Assembly (NCBI GenBank): GCA_963204845.1
Contig: CAUJIL010000121.1
Coordinates: forward strand, 1 to 64,000
Length of the DNA: 64,000 nucleotides
From: Pseudomonadota bacterium
GTDB lineage: Bacteria; Pseudomonadota; Gammaproteobacteria; Pseudomonadales; UBA5518
Reading direction: 5' to 3'
In this document: in pieces, positions 43,525 through 51,682 of the stretch
How positions within the stretch are numbered: the first letter of the stretch is position 1
How the letters are laid out: each line of letters opens with the position of its first letter
Made by a program: the position numbers and the translations under genes
Notes under the pieces: model-generated
Told to the model about the DNA's origin: nothing
Database searches by the model: none
Seen by the model: the letters and a program-made list of their open reading frames with translations, nothing else

Positions 43525-44511
43525 TTACCAAGCGGGCTTCGATTTCAGGGTTTGCGCTGGATAACATCCATATTTCTGTTGGTAGTATTTTGCCCAAAGC
43601 CCGGGATTACTGATGCCATATCGCCACATGATCTGGCTGACATTGGATCTTTTTCCGGCATCGGCCAACTCCCGATGAATATGATGGAGACGCCGGGAAC
43701 GAATAAATTCAGAAGGCGACATCCCCAGATGTTTTTTAAACCCATTCTGCAGGGTCCTCTCGGTAACCCCCGCCTGTCGGCTTATTTCAGACAAACTTAT
43801 ATTCGTCTTTATATTCTGTTCGATGTACTCCGTAGCGATGCGCACACAACGCGGGGTCGCAACCCTGCCAGCACCGGTATCGAGGATATTTGAATAATTA
43901 TGGCGCTGGCAGCGCAGCAGCGTATAGGCAACCATTTCCGCATGGCCACGATGGATGGCAGCATCCCGATCGAACAGTGGATTCGGCATTCCGTAGAATC
44001 GACATAGAAAACGCATCGTCTCGATCCAGGAACGCCTGGCGCTCTCATCCGACAATGCAAACTCGAACCTCAGACGGCCATCCGGATCACATCCGGAAAC
44101 TGTTCTCAATTTTTCCTCGACCAGTCGGCGTTCGAGCTTGAGAACGAAATGGGCGCATCCCGGGCTCAGTGACACCGAGGTTGGCAACAGCGGATCGATG
44201 ACAAGAGTATCATTTGTGGCGGTTTCCACGCAGCTGTTGCCATTCCAGGTTGCACTGCAGCCGTCCAGGGTCGTCTGAACCAGAATGAAACTGTCGTTGA
44301 ACTCTGGCTCTATAGTGACCTCTTTCGAAAAACTCAGATAAGCCAACGACATGGGCCCAAGATTCAATCCATTGAACTCGGCACCCACCTCATGATCTGC
44401 GGAAAGGGCTCTACAGCGATTCTCCCAGAACACCTGCCCACCGACATCGACTGTCCTGGCAATATCGCCATTTTTCAGAATATTATACTGTGTAAGTGGG
44501 TGGTATTTCAT
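43525..44511 (-). CDS. AraC family transcriptional regulator
   Basis: A 328-residue regulator. The C-terminal two-helix-turn-helix DNA-binding domain is clear: ISLSEISRQAGVTERTLQ, FKKHLGMSPSEFIRSRRL and a second helix pair ending in YGISNPGLWAKYYQQKYG. The N-terminal ~200 residues form a cupin-like AraC_binding_2 domain, common in regulators of aromatic catabolism. A perfect GGAGGA lies six bases before the ATG. The start overlaps a possible small upstream gene by four bases (ATGA). It is convergent with the thioesterase and is the likely activator of the island. Confidence 0.92.
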   Translation of the reverse strand: MKYHPLTQYNILKNGDIARTVDVGGQVFWENRCRALSADHEVGAEFNGLNLGPMSLAYLSFSKEVTIEPEFNDSFILVQTTLDGCSATWNGNSCVETATNDTLVIDPLLPTSVSLSPGCAHFVLKLERRLVEEKLRTVSGCDPDGRLRFEFALSDESARRSWIETMRFLCRFYGMPNPLFDRDAAIHRGHAEMVAYTLLRCQRHNYSNILDTGAGRVATPRCVRIATEYIEQNIKTNISLSEISRQAGVTERTLQNGFKKHLGMSPSEFIRSRRLHHIHRELADAGKRSNVSQIMWRYGISNPGLWAKYYQQKYGCYPAQTLKSKPAW

Positions 44512-44750
44512 CCATATCCTCCCGACTGAGCGGTTGTATCCGGAAGGTATTCTTTTATTCGAAGCAACTGTCGCGCGTAAGTCGCCAGAGCCGCCGATTC
44601 GGCAGAATCTGTCCCGCGGAAACGCTCGAGAAGGTCGAATACATCACGCACGGAACGTTCTTCGCGTCCACGACGTTCCCGTTTTCCGGACATCGGTTCA
44701 GGACCGATCGGCTTGTTTCTCGAGTCGCACGACACTGCCGACTGTGCCAC
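44508..44750 (-). CDS. possible small protein coupled to the AraC regulator
   Basis: An 80-codon frame (GTG at 44750; an ATG lies 19 codons in) whose stop TGA overlaps the AraC ATG as ATGA, the pattern of translational coupling. The product is charged and helical in the second half (SVRDVFDLLERF, ALATYARQLLRIKEYL) and has no match that I recognise. Its 3' end carries the AraC ribosome site. GGAAG lies about ten bases before the GTG. It could equally be chance; codon use is ordinary. The remaining ~110 bases of this gene-poor stretch, to guaA at 44863, show nothing. Confidence 0.35.
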   Translation of the reverse strand: MAQSAVSCDSRNKPIGPEPMSGKRERRGREERSVRDVFDLLERFRGTDSAESAALATYARQLLRIKEYLPDTTAQSGGYG

Positions 44751-44862
44751 TGAAGAACCACTTCCGAGACTACTACAGCGCGCCGCGTACTACCAGTCGA
44801 TGAAATCCTTTTGATACAACACGGTACACTTCACCTTGGGCGCTCGCTGCGACCATGCCCGG

Positions 44863-46440
44863 TCACTCCCACTCGATCGTTGCCGGCGGCTTGCTGGAGA
44901 CGTCGTAGACCACGCGCGAGACCTCGGGCACCTCGTTGATGATGCGGCGCGAGACACGCTCGAGCAGTTCCCACGGCAGGCGAGCCGAGCGCGCGGTCAT
45001 GAAGTCGATGGTCTCGACCGCACGCAGCGCGATCACCCATTCGTAGCGGCGCCCGTCGCCGGTCACGCCCACCGATTTCACCGGCAGGAACACCGCGAAG
45101 GCCTGGCTGACCTGGTGATAGAGATCGGCGGCGTGCAGTTCCTCGATGAAGATCGCGTCGGCCCGGCGCAGCACCTCGGCATACGGCCTGCGCACCTCGC
45201 CGAGGATGCGCACGCCGAGGCCGGGCCCAGGGAACGGGTGGCGGTAGACCATGTCGTACGGCAACCCGAGCTCGACTCCGATGCGGCGCACTTCGTCCTT
45301 GAACAGTTCCTTCAGCGGCTCGAGCAGGCCGAGCTTCATGCGCGCCGGCAGCCCGCCGACGTTGTGGTGCGACTTGATCACGTGCGCGTTGCCGTGCTTC
45401 GACGCCGCCGACTCGATCACGTCGGGGTAGATCGTGCCCTGCGCCAGCCACTTCACGCCGCGGATCTGCGCCGCCTTGCGCTCGAACACCTCGATGAAGG
45501 TGCGGCCGATGATCTTGCGCTTGCGCTCGGGGTCGCTCACGCCCTTGAGCTTGCGCAGGAACTCGTTCCCGGCGCGCACGCGGATCACGCGGATTCCCAT
45601 GTTGCGCGCGAACATCTCCATCACGTGGTCGCCCTCGTCGAGGCGCAGCAGCCCGTTGTCGACGAACACGCAGGTCAGGCGGTCGCCGATCGCGCGCGCG
45701 AGCAGCGCCGCGACCACCGAGGAATCCACGCCGCCCGAAAGCCCCAACAAGACCTTGTCCTCGCCGACCGTGCGGCGCACGGTCGCGATCGCGTCCTCGA
45801 TGATGCTGCCCGGCGTCCACAGACCCTCGCAGCCGCAGACCGTCTTCACGAAATGCTCGAGGATCCGCCCGCCCTGGTGGGTGTGCGTTACCTCCGGGTG
45901 GAACTGCACGCCGTAGAAGCCACGCGCCTCGTCGCACATGGCGGCGATCGGTGCGCTGTCGGTCGCGGCCAGCAGCTCGAAACCCTCCGGCAGGGCCACG
46001 ACCTTGTCACCGTGGCTCATCCACACGTCGAGCAGCGCGCTGCCGTCGGCGTCTATGTGGTCGCTGATGCCGTCGAGCAGCCGGCTGTGCGCCGTGACGC
46101 GCACCTGCGCGTAGCCGAACTCGCGCCGGTTCGAGGACTCGACGCGCCCCCCGAGCTGGGCCGCCATGGTCTGCATGCCGTAGCAGATGCCGAGCACCGG
46201 GACGCCGAGCCCGAACAACGCCTTCGGTGCCCGCGGCGCGCCGCGCCCGGTGACCGACTCGGGCCCCCCGGAGAGGATCACACCCTGCGGCCGGAACGCG
46301 CGGATCGCGGCGATCCCGGCGCGCCAGCTGTGGATCTCGCAATAGACGCCGAGCTCGCGCACGCGGCGCGCGATCAGCTGCGTGTATTGCGATCCGAAGT
46401 CGATGATCAGGATGCGCTGGGAGTGGATGTCGGTGCTCAT
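44863..46440 (-). CDS. guaA: GMP synthase (glutamine-hydrolysing)
   Basis: Converts XMP to GMP; 525 residues, the normal length. The class I glutamine amidotransferase domain carries the nucleophile in LGICYGMQTMAAQLGG and His/Glu in VQFHPEVTHT; the synthetase domain has the PP-loop GLSGGVDSSVVAAL; a dimerisation domain ends in TIEWE. The ATG at 46440 is used; a longer frame adds 27 unusual residues. guaB lies upstream on the same strand after 155 bases. guaA marks the right edge of the island. Confidence 0.98.
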   Translation of the reverse strand: MSTDIHSQRILIIDFGSQYTQLIARRVRELGVYCEIHSWRAGIAAIRAFRPQGVILSGGPESVTGRGAPRAPKALFGLGVPVLGICYGMQTMAAQLGGRVESSNRREFGYAQVRVTAHSRLLDGISDHIDADGSALLDVWMSHGDKVVALPEGFELLAATDSAPIAAMCDEARGFYGVQFHPEVTHTHQGGRILEHFVKTVCGCEGLWTPGSIIEDAIATVRRTVGEDKVLLGLSGGVDSSVVAALLARAIGDRLTCVFVDNGLLRLDEGDHVMEMFARNMGIRVIRVRAGNEFLRKLKGVSDPERKRKIIGRTFIEVFERKAAQIRGVKWLAQGTIYPDVIESAASKHGNAHVIKSHHNVGGLPARMKLGLLEPLKELFKDEVRRIGVELGLPYDMVYRHPFPGPGLGVRILGEVRRPYAEVLRRADAIFIEELHAADLYHQVSQAFAVFLPVKSVGVTGDGRRYEWVIALRAVETIDFMTARSARLPWELLERVSRRIINEVPEVSRVVYDVSSKPPATIEWE

Positions 46441-46510
46441 CGCGGTCGTTTTCTCCGTGCCGGAAAAAGGCGCGGGGCCCGTGAGGCCCCGCACACAGAT
46501 CGATCCTGAA

Positions 46511-46588
46511 CGTCCGGCCACAGGCCGGACCTACGGGCGGTGCCGGCCACGTCCGGCCACAGGCCGGACCTACGGGCGGTGCCGGCGG
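46511..46588. repeat. two tandem 39-base units with REP-like palindrome
   Basis: Two copies of a 39-base unit (46511-46549 and 46550-46588, differing only at the last two bases) lie between guaA and guaB. Each contains the perfect inverted repeat GTCCGGCC-ACA-GGCCGGAC followed by CTACGGGCGGTGCCGG. On the minus strand each reads as a GTAGG-headed palindrome, the general look of REP elements. No other copy was noticed in this window. Confidence 0.75.
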
Positions 46589-46595
46589 CAGGACG

Positions 46596-48062
46596 TCAGC
46601 GCACCGGGTAGTTCGGCGCTTCCTTCGTGATGCTGACGTCGTGCACGTGGCTCTCGTGGATACCCGCCGAGGTGATGCGCACGAACTTCGGCCGGGTGCG
46701 CATCGTCTCGACGTCGGGGCTGCCCGTGTAACCCATCGCCGCGCGCAAGCCGCCCATCAGCTGATGCACGATCGCCGAGATCGGGCCCTTGTACGGGACC
46801 CGCCCCTCGATGCCCTCGGGCACGAGTTTCTCGACGCCCTCGGCGGCGTTCTGGAAATAGCGGTCGCTCGAGCCCTTGGCCATTGCGCCCAGCGAACCCA
46901 TGCCGCGGTAGGCCTTGTAGCTGCGCCCCTGGTAGAGCTCGATCTCCCCGGGCGCCTCCTCGGTGCCGGCCAGCATGCTGCCGACCATCACCACGTGCGC
47001 GCCGGCAGCGATCGCCTTGGCCAGGTCGCCCGAGAACCGGATCCCGCCGTCGGCGATCAGCGGCACGCCGGTCCCGGCCAGCGCCGCGGCGACATTGGCG
47101 ACCGCGCTGATCTGCGGCACGCCGATGCCCGTGACGATGCGCGTGGTGCAGATCGAGCCCGGACCGATGCCGACCTTGACCCCGTCGACGCCGGCGTCGA
47201 GCAGGTATTTGGCGGCTTCCGCGGTCGCGATGTTGCCGGCGATGACCTGCACCGACGGGTGGGCGGCCTTGATGCTGCGCACGGTGCTGCGGACGTTGCG
47301 CGAATGCCCGTGTGCGGTATCGACGACCAGCACGTCGACGCCGGCCTCGATCAGGCGCAGCACGCGCTCGTCGTTGCCCGAGCAGATGCCGACCGCGGCA
47401 CCCACGCGCAGGCGTCCGTCGGCGTCCTTGCACGCGCTCGGATAGCGCTCGGCCTTGAAGATGTCCTTGGCGGTGATCATGCCGCGCAGGCGGAAGGTGT
47501 CGTCGACCACCAGCACTTTCTCGATGCGGTGGCGATGCAGCAGCTGCTTGACCTCGGCGAGGTCCGTGCCCTCGAGCACGGTGACCAGGTCGCGCTTGCG
47601 CGTCATGATCGAGGCCACCGGCTGGTCGAGGTCGGTCGCGAAACGCACGTCACGGCTGGTCACGATGCCGACCAGCTCGCGCTTGCGGTTGAGCACCGGC
47701 ACGCCGGAGAAGTTCAGCTCCGAAGTCAGGCGGATCAGCTCGCGGATCGAGCGCGAGGAATCGATGGTGACCGGCTCGCGCACCACGCCGCTCTCGAAGC
47801 GCTTGACCGCGCGCACTTCCTCGGCCTGCTGCTCCGCGCTCATGTTCTTGTGCACGATGCCGATGCCGCCTTCCTGCGCGATCGCGATCGCGAGCCGCGC
47901 CTCGGTGACGGTGTCCATGGCGGCGGACATCAACGGAATGTTCAGCGTGATCGTGCGCGTCAGGCGGGTCTGCAGGCTGACGTCCTTGGCGACCACCTCG
48001 GATTCGCCGGGAACGAGCAGCACGTCGTCGAAGGTAAGCGCTTCTTCCTGCACCCGCAGCAT
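46596..48062 (-). CDS. guaB: IMP dehydrogenase
   Basis: NAD-dependent rate-limiting enzyme of guanine nucleotide synthesis, 488 residues. It begins with EALTFDDVLLVPGESEV, has two CBS domains (about residues 90-205), the catalytic Cys loop in GIGPGSICTTRIVTG, and the flap and C-terminal KGPISAIVHQLMGGLRAAMGYTG-type region (ending at TKEAPNYPVR). The ATG at 48062 is preferred to a start 13 codons earlier. It is upstream of guaA as in most gammaproteobacteria. Confidence 0.98.
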   Translation of the reverse strand: MLRVQEEALTFDDVLLVPGESEVVAKDVSLQTRLTRTITLNIPLMSAAMDTVTEARLAIAIAQEGGIGIVHKNMSAEQQAEEVRAVKRFESGVVREPVTIDSSRSIRELIRLTSELNFSGVPVLNRKRELVGIVTSRDVRFATDLDQPVASIMTRKRDLVTVLEGTDLAEVKQLLHRHRIEKVLVVDDTFRLRGMITAKDIFKAERYPSACKDADGRLRVGAAVGICSGNDERVLRLIEAGVDVLVVDTAHGHSRNVRSTVRSIKAAHPSVQVIAGNIATAEAAKYLLDAGVDGVKVGIGPGSICTTRIVTGIGVPQISAVANVAAALAGTGVPLIADGGIRFSGDLAKAIAAGAHVVMVGSMLAGTEEAPGEIELYQGRSYKAYRGMGSLGAMAKGSSDRYFQNAAEGVEKLVPEGIEGRVPYKGPISAIVHQLMGGLRAAMGYTGSPDVETMRTRPKFVRITSAGIHESHVHDVSITKEAPNYPVR

Positions 48063-48146
48063 GGTGGCTCCGCAAGGGCTAACGAGATGAAGGCGCGGCA
48101 TTATACGGGCGCCCCCGGTGCCGGTAAACCGCCATTTCCGTGCCGT

Positions 48147-48764
48147 TCAACTGCTGGCGGATCCCGGACACGCGAGGCCGGTGCCACCGATCCCGCAATA
48201 ACCGTCCGGGTTCTTCGCGAGGTACTGCTGGTGGTACTCCTCGGCGTAATAGAACGGGCCGGCCGGTTCGATTTCGGTGGTGATCGCCGGATAGCCGCCC
48301 GCCGCCAGCACCCGCGCGTAGGCCACGCGCGAGGCGAGCGCAGCCTCCAGCTGGCGCCCGGAGGTGGTGTGGATCGCCGACCGGTACTGGCTTCCCACGT
48401 CATTGCCCTGGCGCATTCCCTGCGTGGGATCGTGGTTCTCCCAGAACACACGCAACAGCGCCTCGTAGCCGATACGTGCCGGATCGAAGACCACGCGTAC
48501 CACCTCGGCATGCCCGGTGCGCCCGCTGCAGACTTCCCGGTAGGTGGGGTTCGGCGTGACGCCGCCGGCATAGCCGACCGCGGTCGCGACGACTCCCGGC
48601 TGGCGCCAGAACAGCCGCTCGGCGCCCCAGAAACAGCCGAGCGCAAAGCCGGCGATCTCCAGTCCGGGCGCGAACGGCGGCACGATGCGCGCGCCGCTGA
48701 CGAAATGGGTCGTGGGCACCGGCATCGCTTCGCTGCGCCCGGGCAAGGGGTCGGCGGGAATCAT
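48147..48764 (-). CDS. msrA: peptide-methionine (S)-S-oxide reductase MsrA
   Basis: Repairs oxidised methionine. The 205-residue product aligns along its length with E. coli MsrA, including the ADPLPGRSEAMPVP start, the catalytic Cys in ALGCFWGAERLFW, GYAGGVTPNPTYREVCSG, HAEVVRVVFDP, and the C-terminal NPDGYCGIGGTGLACPG with resolving cysteines. The ATG at 48764 overlaps the phosphotransferase stop by four bases (ATGA), so the two genes are coupled. Confidence 0.97.
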   Translation of the reverse strand: MIPADPLPGRSEAMPVPTTHFVSGARIVPPFAPGLEIAGFALGCFWGAERLFWRQPGVVATAVGYAGGVTPNPTYREVCSGRTGHAEVVRVVFDPARIGYEALLRVFWENHDPTQGMRQGNDVGSQYRSAIHTTSGRQLEAALASRVAYARVLAAGGYPAITTEIEPAGPFYYAEEYHQQYLAKNPDGYCGIGGTGLACPGSASS

Positions 48765-49792
48765 GTCCTGATCACCTCCAGTGATGCCGCGGCGATCAGG
48801 CGCGCCGCCTCGCCAAAACGCAGCGCCTCGGTGCTCGAGGCATTGCCGTCGATGCCGCGTTTGTACACGCCCTGGCAGATCGCTGCCAGCCGGAAGAAAC
48901 TCAGCGCCAGCCAGAAGTGCCAGTGCGCGACGCTGTCGATCCCGCTGCGCTCGCAGTAACGCCGGACATACACCTGCTCGTCCGGGATGCCGAGCGCGCG
49001 ACGGTCGACGCCCGCGAGTCCGCGCAGGCGCTGCTCGCCCTGCGGCAGGCGCCACTGCATGCACTGGTACGCCAGATCGGCGACCGGGTGCCCCAGCGTC
49101 GACAACTCCCAGTCCAGCACCGCGATCACGCGCTCCTCGCGCGGGTCGAACATCAGGTTGTCGAGCCGGTAGTCACCGTGCACCAGCGCCACGCAGCCGT
49201 CGTCGGGCGGCAGCGCGGCCTCCAGCCACGCGACAAGTTCTTCCATCGCATCGATGCGCTGCGTCTCGGCGGCGCGGTACTGACGGGTCCAGCGCCCGAG
49301 CTGGCGCGCTGCGTAATGGCCGGGCTGGCCATAGTCGCCGAGCCCCACCGCGCCCACATCGACCGCATGCAGCGCCGCCAGCACGCGGTTCATCTCGTCG
49401 TAGACGCGCGCGCGACACCGCGCATCGAGCTCCGGCAGCACCGGATCCCACAGCACGCGGCCGTCGAGGAACTCCATCACGTAGAACACGCTGCCGATCA
49501 CGGCCGTGTCCTCGCACAGCGCAAGCGCCAACGGCACCGGAACCGCGGTGCCGTGCAGGGCGCGCAGCACACGGTACTCGCGTTCGACCGCGTGCGCCGA
49601 CGGCAGCAGCACGCCCGGCGGCTTGCGTCGCAGCACGTAGCGCCCGCCATCGGCCTCGAGCAGGAAGGTCGGGTTCGACTGTCCGCCCGGGAACTTGCGC
49701 ACGCCACGCAGCACACCGGCGCCGGGAACCGCTGCGGCCAACCAGTCGGCGAGGGGTCCGAGCGGCAGTTCCTGCGTGGCACCACGGTCCAT
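48761..49792 (-). CDS. phosphotransferase family protein (aminoglycoside phosphotransferase/ACAD10-like kinase)
   Basis: A 343-residue kinase-fold protein. It has an N-terminal lobe with GGQSNPTFLLEADGGRYVLR, the catalytic loop ALVHGDYRLDNLMFD and the metal motif AVLDWELSTLGHPVADLAY. This is the group related to the kinase part of ACAD10/11, which phosphorylates 4-hydroxyacyl-CoAs in eukaryotes; bacterial members often lie beside acyl-CoA dehydrogenases. Here the neighbour is msrA, so context does not help. Antibiotic resistance is unlikely for this subgroup. Confidence 0.85.
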   Translation of the reverse strand: MDRGATQELPLGPLADWLAAAVPGAGVLRGVRKFPGGQSNPTFLLEADGGRYVLRRKPPGVLLPSAHAVEREYRVLRALHGTAVPVPLALALCEDTAVIGSVFYVMEFLDGRVLWDPVLPELDARCRARVYDEMNRVLAALHAVDVGAVGLGDYGQPGHYAARQLGRWTRQYRAAETQRIDAMEELVAWLEAALPPDDGCVALVHGDYRLDNLMFDPREERVIAVLDWELSTLGHPVADLAYQCMQWRLPQGEQRLRGLAGVDRRALGIPDEQVYVRRYCERSGIDSVAHWHFWLALSFFRLAAICQGVYKRGIDGNASSTEALRFGEAARLIAAASLEVIRT

Positions 49793-49920
49793 TCATCACC
49801 TCGCTGCAGCGGTTGCGCTCAACCGCCACCGAGCTTAACGCATCGGTCGCTTGCCCGGCCAAGTGACCGGTTTTTCTAGTATGAGCTTTCTAATCCCGAT
49901 CCGTACTCTGGGAACCATCC

Positions 49921-49936
49921 TGAACACGAATGTTCA
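49921..49936. promoter_or_regulatory. TGAACA-N4-TGTTCA palindrome upstream of the phasin/histone-like gene
   Basis: A perfect dyad, TGAACA (49921-49926) and TGTTCA (49931-49936), lies 37 bases before the ATG at 49973, between a possible -10 region (TAGTAT near 49878) and the AGGAGG ribosome site. The position fits an operator near the transcription start. No regulator can be named. Confidence 0.4.
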
Positions 49937-49972
49937 CGGACCCCCGAATCCAGCCCCCACAGGAGGCACACC

Positions 49973-50440
49973 ATGGCAGAAGTAGCGAACACCACCGAAG
50001 GCACCGTCAAGCCGAAGACCCGCCGCGCCGCACCGCGTCGCGCGGCCGCGCCGAAGGCCACCGCGCGCAAGCCTGCCGGTCGCAAGCCCGCCGGCCGCAA
50101 GCCCGCCGCAGCGAAGGCGCGCGCCGAGAGCACGGTGAAGAAGGCAACCGAAACGATGAAGGAAGCCGCCTACGTGCAGCTGGGCATCTATGGCCGCGTG
50201 TACGACCACCTGAACAGCCGGGTTGCCAAGGCGCGCAAGGAGGCTCCCAAGGAGTGGAACCAACTGGTCAAGCGTGGCGAACAGGTTCGCCGCGACCTCG
50301 ACAAGGCGCAGAAGGACATGAGCCGCGACCTGCGCAAGCGCGTGAACGACATCGAGATCCCGACCCAGCTCGAGGACCGCGTCGAGAAGTTCCGCAAGGC
50401 CGTGCGCAAGCTGACCAACCGCGTCCGCAAGGCCGCCTGA
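49973..50440 (+). CDS. Lys/Ala/Pro-rich phasin- or histone H1-like protein
   Basis: A 155-residue basic protein. Residues ~12-50 are a low-complexity tail with KPAGRKPAGRKPAAAK repeats like those of AlgP and histone H1-like proteins that bind DNA. Residues ~55-150 are predicted long amphipathic helices (YVQLGIYGRVYDHLNSRV, ELVKRG-like stretches, LEDRVEKFRKAVRKLTNRV), as in phasins that coat polyhydroxyalkanoate granules. A strong AGGAGG precedes the ATG, and a classic terminator follows, so it is monocistronic. The order is tail first, unlike PhaF, where the basic tail is C-terminal. The true role, nucleoid or granule, is open. Confidence 0.75.
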   Translation: MAEVANTTEGTVKPKTRRAAPRRAAAPKATARKPAGRKPAGRKPAAAKARAESTVKKATETMKEAAYVQLGIYGRVYDHLNSRVAKARKEAPKEWNQLVKRGEQVRRDLDKAQKDMSRDLRKRVNDIEIPTQLEDRVEKFRKAVRKLTNRVRKAA

Positions 50441-50470
50441 TCCCGCACTCGTCTCTTCGACCCGTTTCCA

Positions 50471-50496
50471 GCCACCCTTCGGGGTGGCTTTTTTTT
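50471..50496 (+). terminator. rho-independent terminator
   Basis: A GCCACCC / GGGTGGC stem with a TTCG tetraloop (50471-50488) is followed by eight T (50489-50496), 30 bases after the stop of the phasin/histone-like gene. It also protects the convergent alcohol dehydrogenase gene. Confidence 0.92.
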
Positions 50497-50505
50497 GGGC
50501 GCGAT

Positions 50506-51510
50506 TCAGGGAACCAGGACCGCCGCGCCCGTGAAACGCCCGGCGCGCAGATCGTCCAGCGCCTCGTTGGCCGCAGCCAGCGGATAGATCGTCACCTCGG
50601 TGCGCACCGGCAGCGCGGCCGCGAGCGGCAGGAATTCCTCGCCGTCGCGCCTGGTGAGGTTCGCGATCGACTGGAGGTGCCGCTCGCCCCACAGGTCCGC
50701 GTACGCAAACGACGGGATATCGCTCATGTGGATGCCGGCGCAGATCACGCGTCCGCCGCGGCGCACCGCGCGCAACGCCAGCGGCACCAGCGCGCCGTCG
50801 GGCGCGAAGATGATCGCGGCGTCGAGCTCCGCCGGCGCCGGCTCGTCGCTGCCGCCGGCCCAGGCGGCGCCGAGCCGGCGCGCGAACTCTTGCGCCGCGA
50901 CGTCGGCCGGACGCGTGAACGCGTAGACCTGCTGGCCGTGGTGGCAGGCGATCTGCACCAGGATGTGCGCGGCGGCGCCGAAACCGTAGAACCCGACGCG
51001 CCGCGCACTACGCGCGGGACGCCAGCTGCGGTAGCCGATCAGGCCGGCGCACAGCAGCGGCGCGGCCTGCACGCTGTCGAGGTGGGGGTCGATGGCAAAG
51101 CAGTAGCGCGCGTCGGCCACACAGTACCCGGCGAAGCCGCCGTCGATCTGGTAACCGGTGTAGCGGGCCTGCGCGCAGAGGTTTTCCTCGCCGCGACGGC
51201 AGAACTCGCAGGCACGGCAACTGCCGCCCAGCCACGGCACCCCGACGCGCGCGCCGCGTGCGAATCCTGAAACGTCTGCCCCGGCCTCGACCACCTCGCC
51301 GACGATCTGGTGTCCCGGAATCAGTGGCAGCACGGGCTCGGTCAACTCCCCGTCGACCACGTGCAGATCGGTGCGGCAGATGCCGCAGGCGTGCACGCGC
51401 AGCAGCAGCTGCCGCGCTCCGGGGCGCGGCACCGGGCGCGACTCCTCGCGCAGACGCTGACCCGGTGCGTGCAGCACCATCGCGCGCATCAGGTCAGGTG
51501 GAACGGTCAT
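50506..51510 (-). CDS. zinc-dependent alcohol dehydrogenase family protein
   Basis: A medium-chain dehydrogenase of 334 residues. The catalytic zinc site starts with HACGICRTDLHVVDGEL and GHQIVGEVVEAG; the structural zinc has CRACEFCRRGEENLC with four cysteines. The cofactor domain has VGFYGFGAAAHILVQIA with the glycine motif. The Met-first start at 51510 is taken because the longer frame has no family match. The next gene upstream is a divergent HNH nuclease, so context gives no substrate. A role in aldehyde or alcohol conversion is general inference. Confidence 0.88.
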   Translation of the reverse strand: MTVPPDLMRAMVLHAPGQRLREESRPVPRPGARQLLLRVHACGICRTDLHVVDGELTEPVLPLIPGHQIVGEVVEAGADVSGFARGARVGVPWLGGSCRACEFCRRGEENLCAQARYTGYQIDGGFAGYCVADARYCFAIDPHLDSVQAAPLLCAGLIGYRSWRPARSARRVGFYGFGAAAHILVQIACHHGQQVYAFTRPADVAAQEFARRLGAAWAGGSDEPAPAELDAAIIFAPDGALVPLALRAVRRGGRVICAGIHMSDIPSFAYADLWGERHLQSIANLTRRDGEEFLPLAAALPVRTEVTIYPLAAANEALDDLRAGRFTGAAVLVP

Positions 51511-51682
51511 GCGGGTGTCATCTCCCTCGCGGAGGCTGGAAGCACCCCGCCGGACTGGACGGTTGCCAGGCATCGGTGTCTGCGGTTACTGTAATTCGCA
51601 GGCAGTTTTCGCACCAGACGCGCACGCACGAGGAGGGCAAGGCCTTCTGCAGGGCAATAGCGAATCGCGCAGGAGTCACGGG

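Larger units (their letters stand above)
30834..44862. other. candidate catabolic genomic island between tadA/O-methyltransferase and guaA
   Basis: Twelve or thirteen genes for aromatic-acid catabolism lie here, with G+C clearly lower than the flanks, especially from 34.9 to 44.5 kb. In related genomes guaB-guaA and tadA-mltF-purL are near neighbours, so the block looks inserted in a conserved segment. No integrase, transposase, tRNA or flanking repeat was recognised. The edges are approximate; the leftmost genes (UbiX/UbiD) have higher G+C than the TonB-to-AraC part, so the block may have more than one origin. Confidence 0.6.

Noticed and set aside
46511..46588. Tandem repeat considered as a CRISPR remnant
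   Set aside because: The two units are directly joined without spacers, there are no cas genes, and the unit is a GC-rich palindrome of REP type.
48761..49792. Phosphotransferase considered as an aminoglycoside resistance gene
   Set aside because: Motifs and sequence match the ACAD10-like group linked to acyl-CoA metabolism rather than drug-modifying enzymes.
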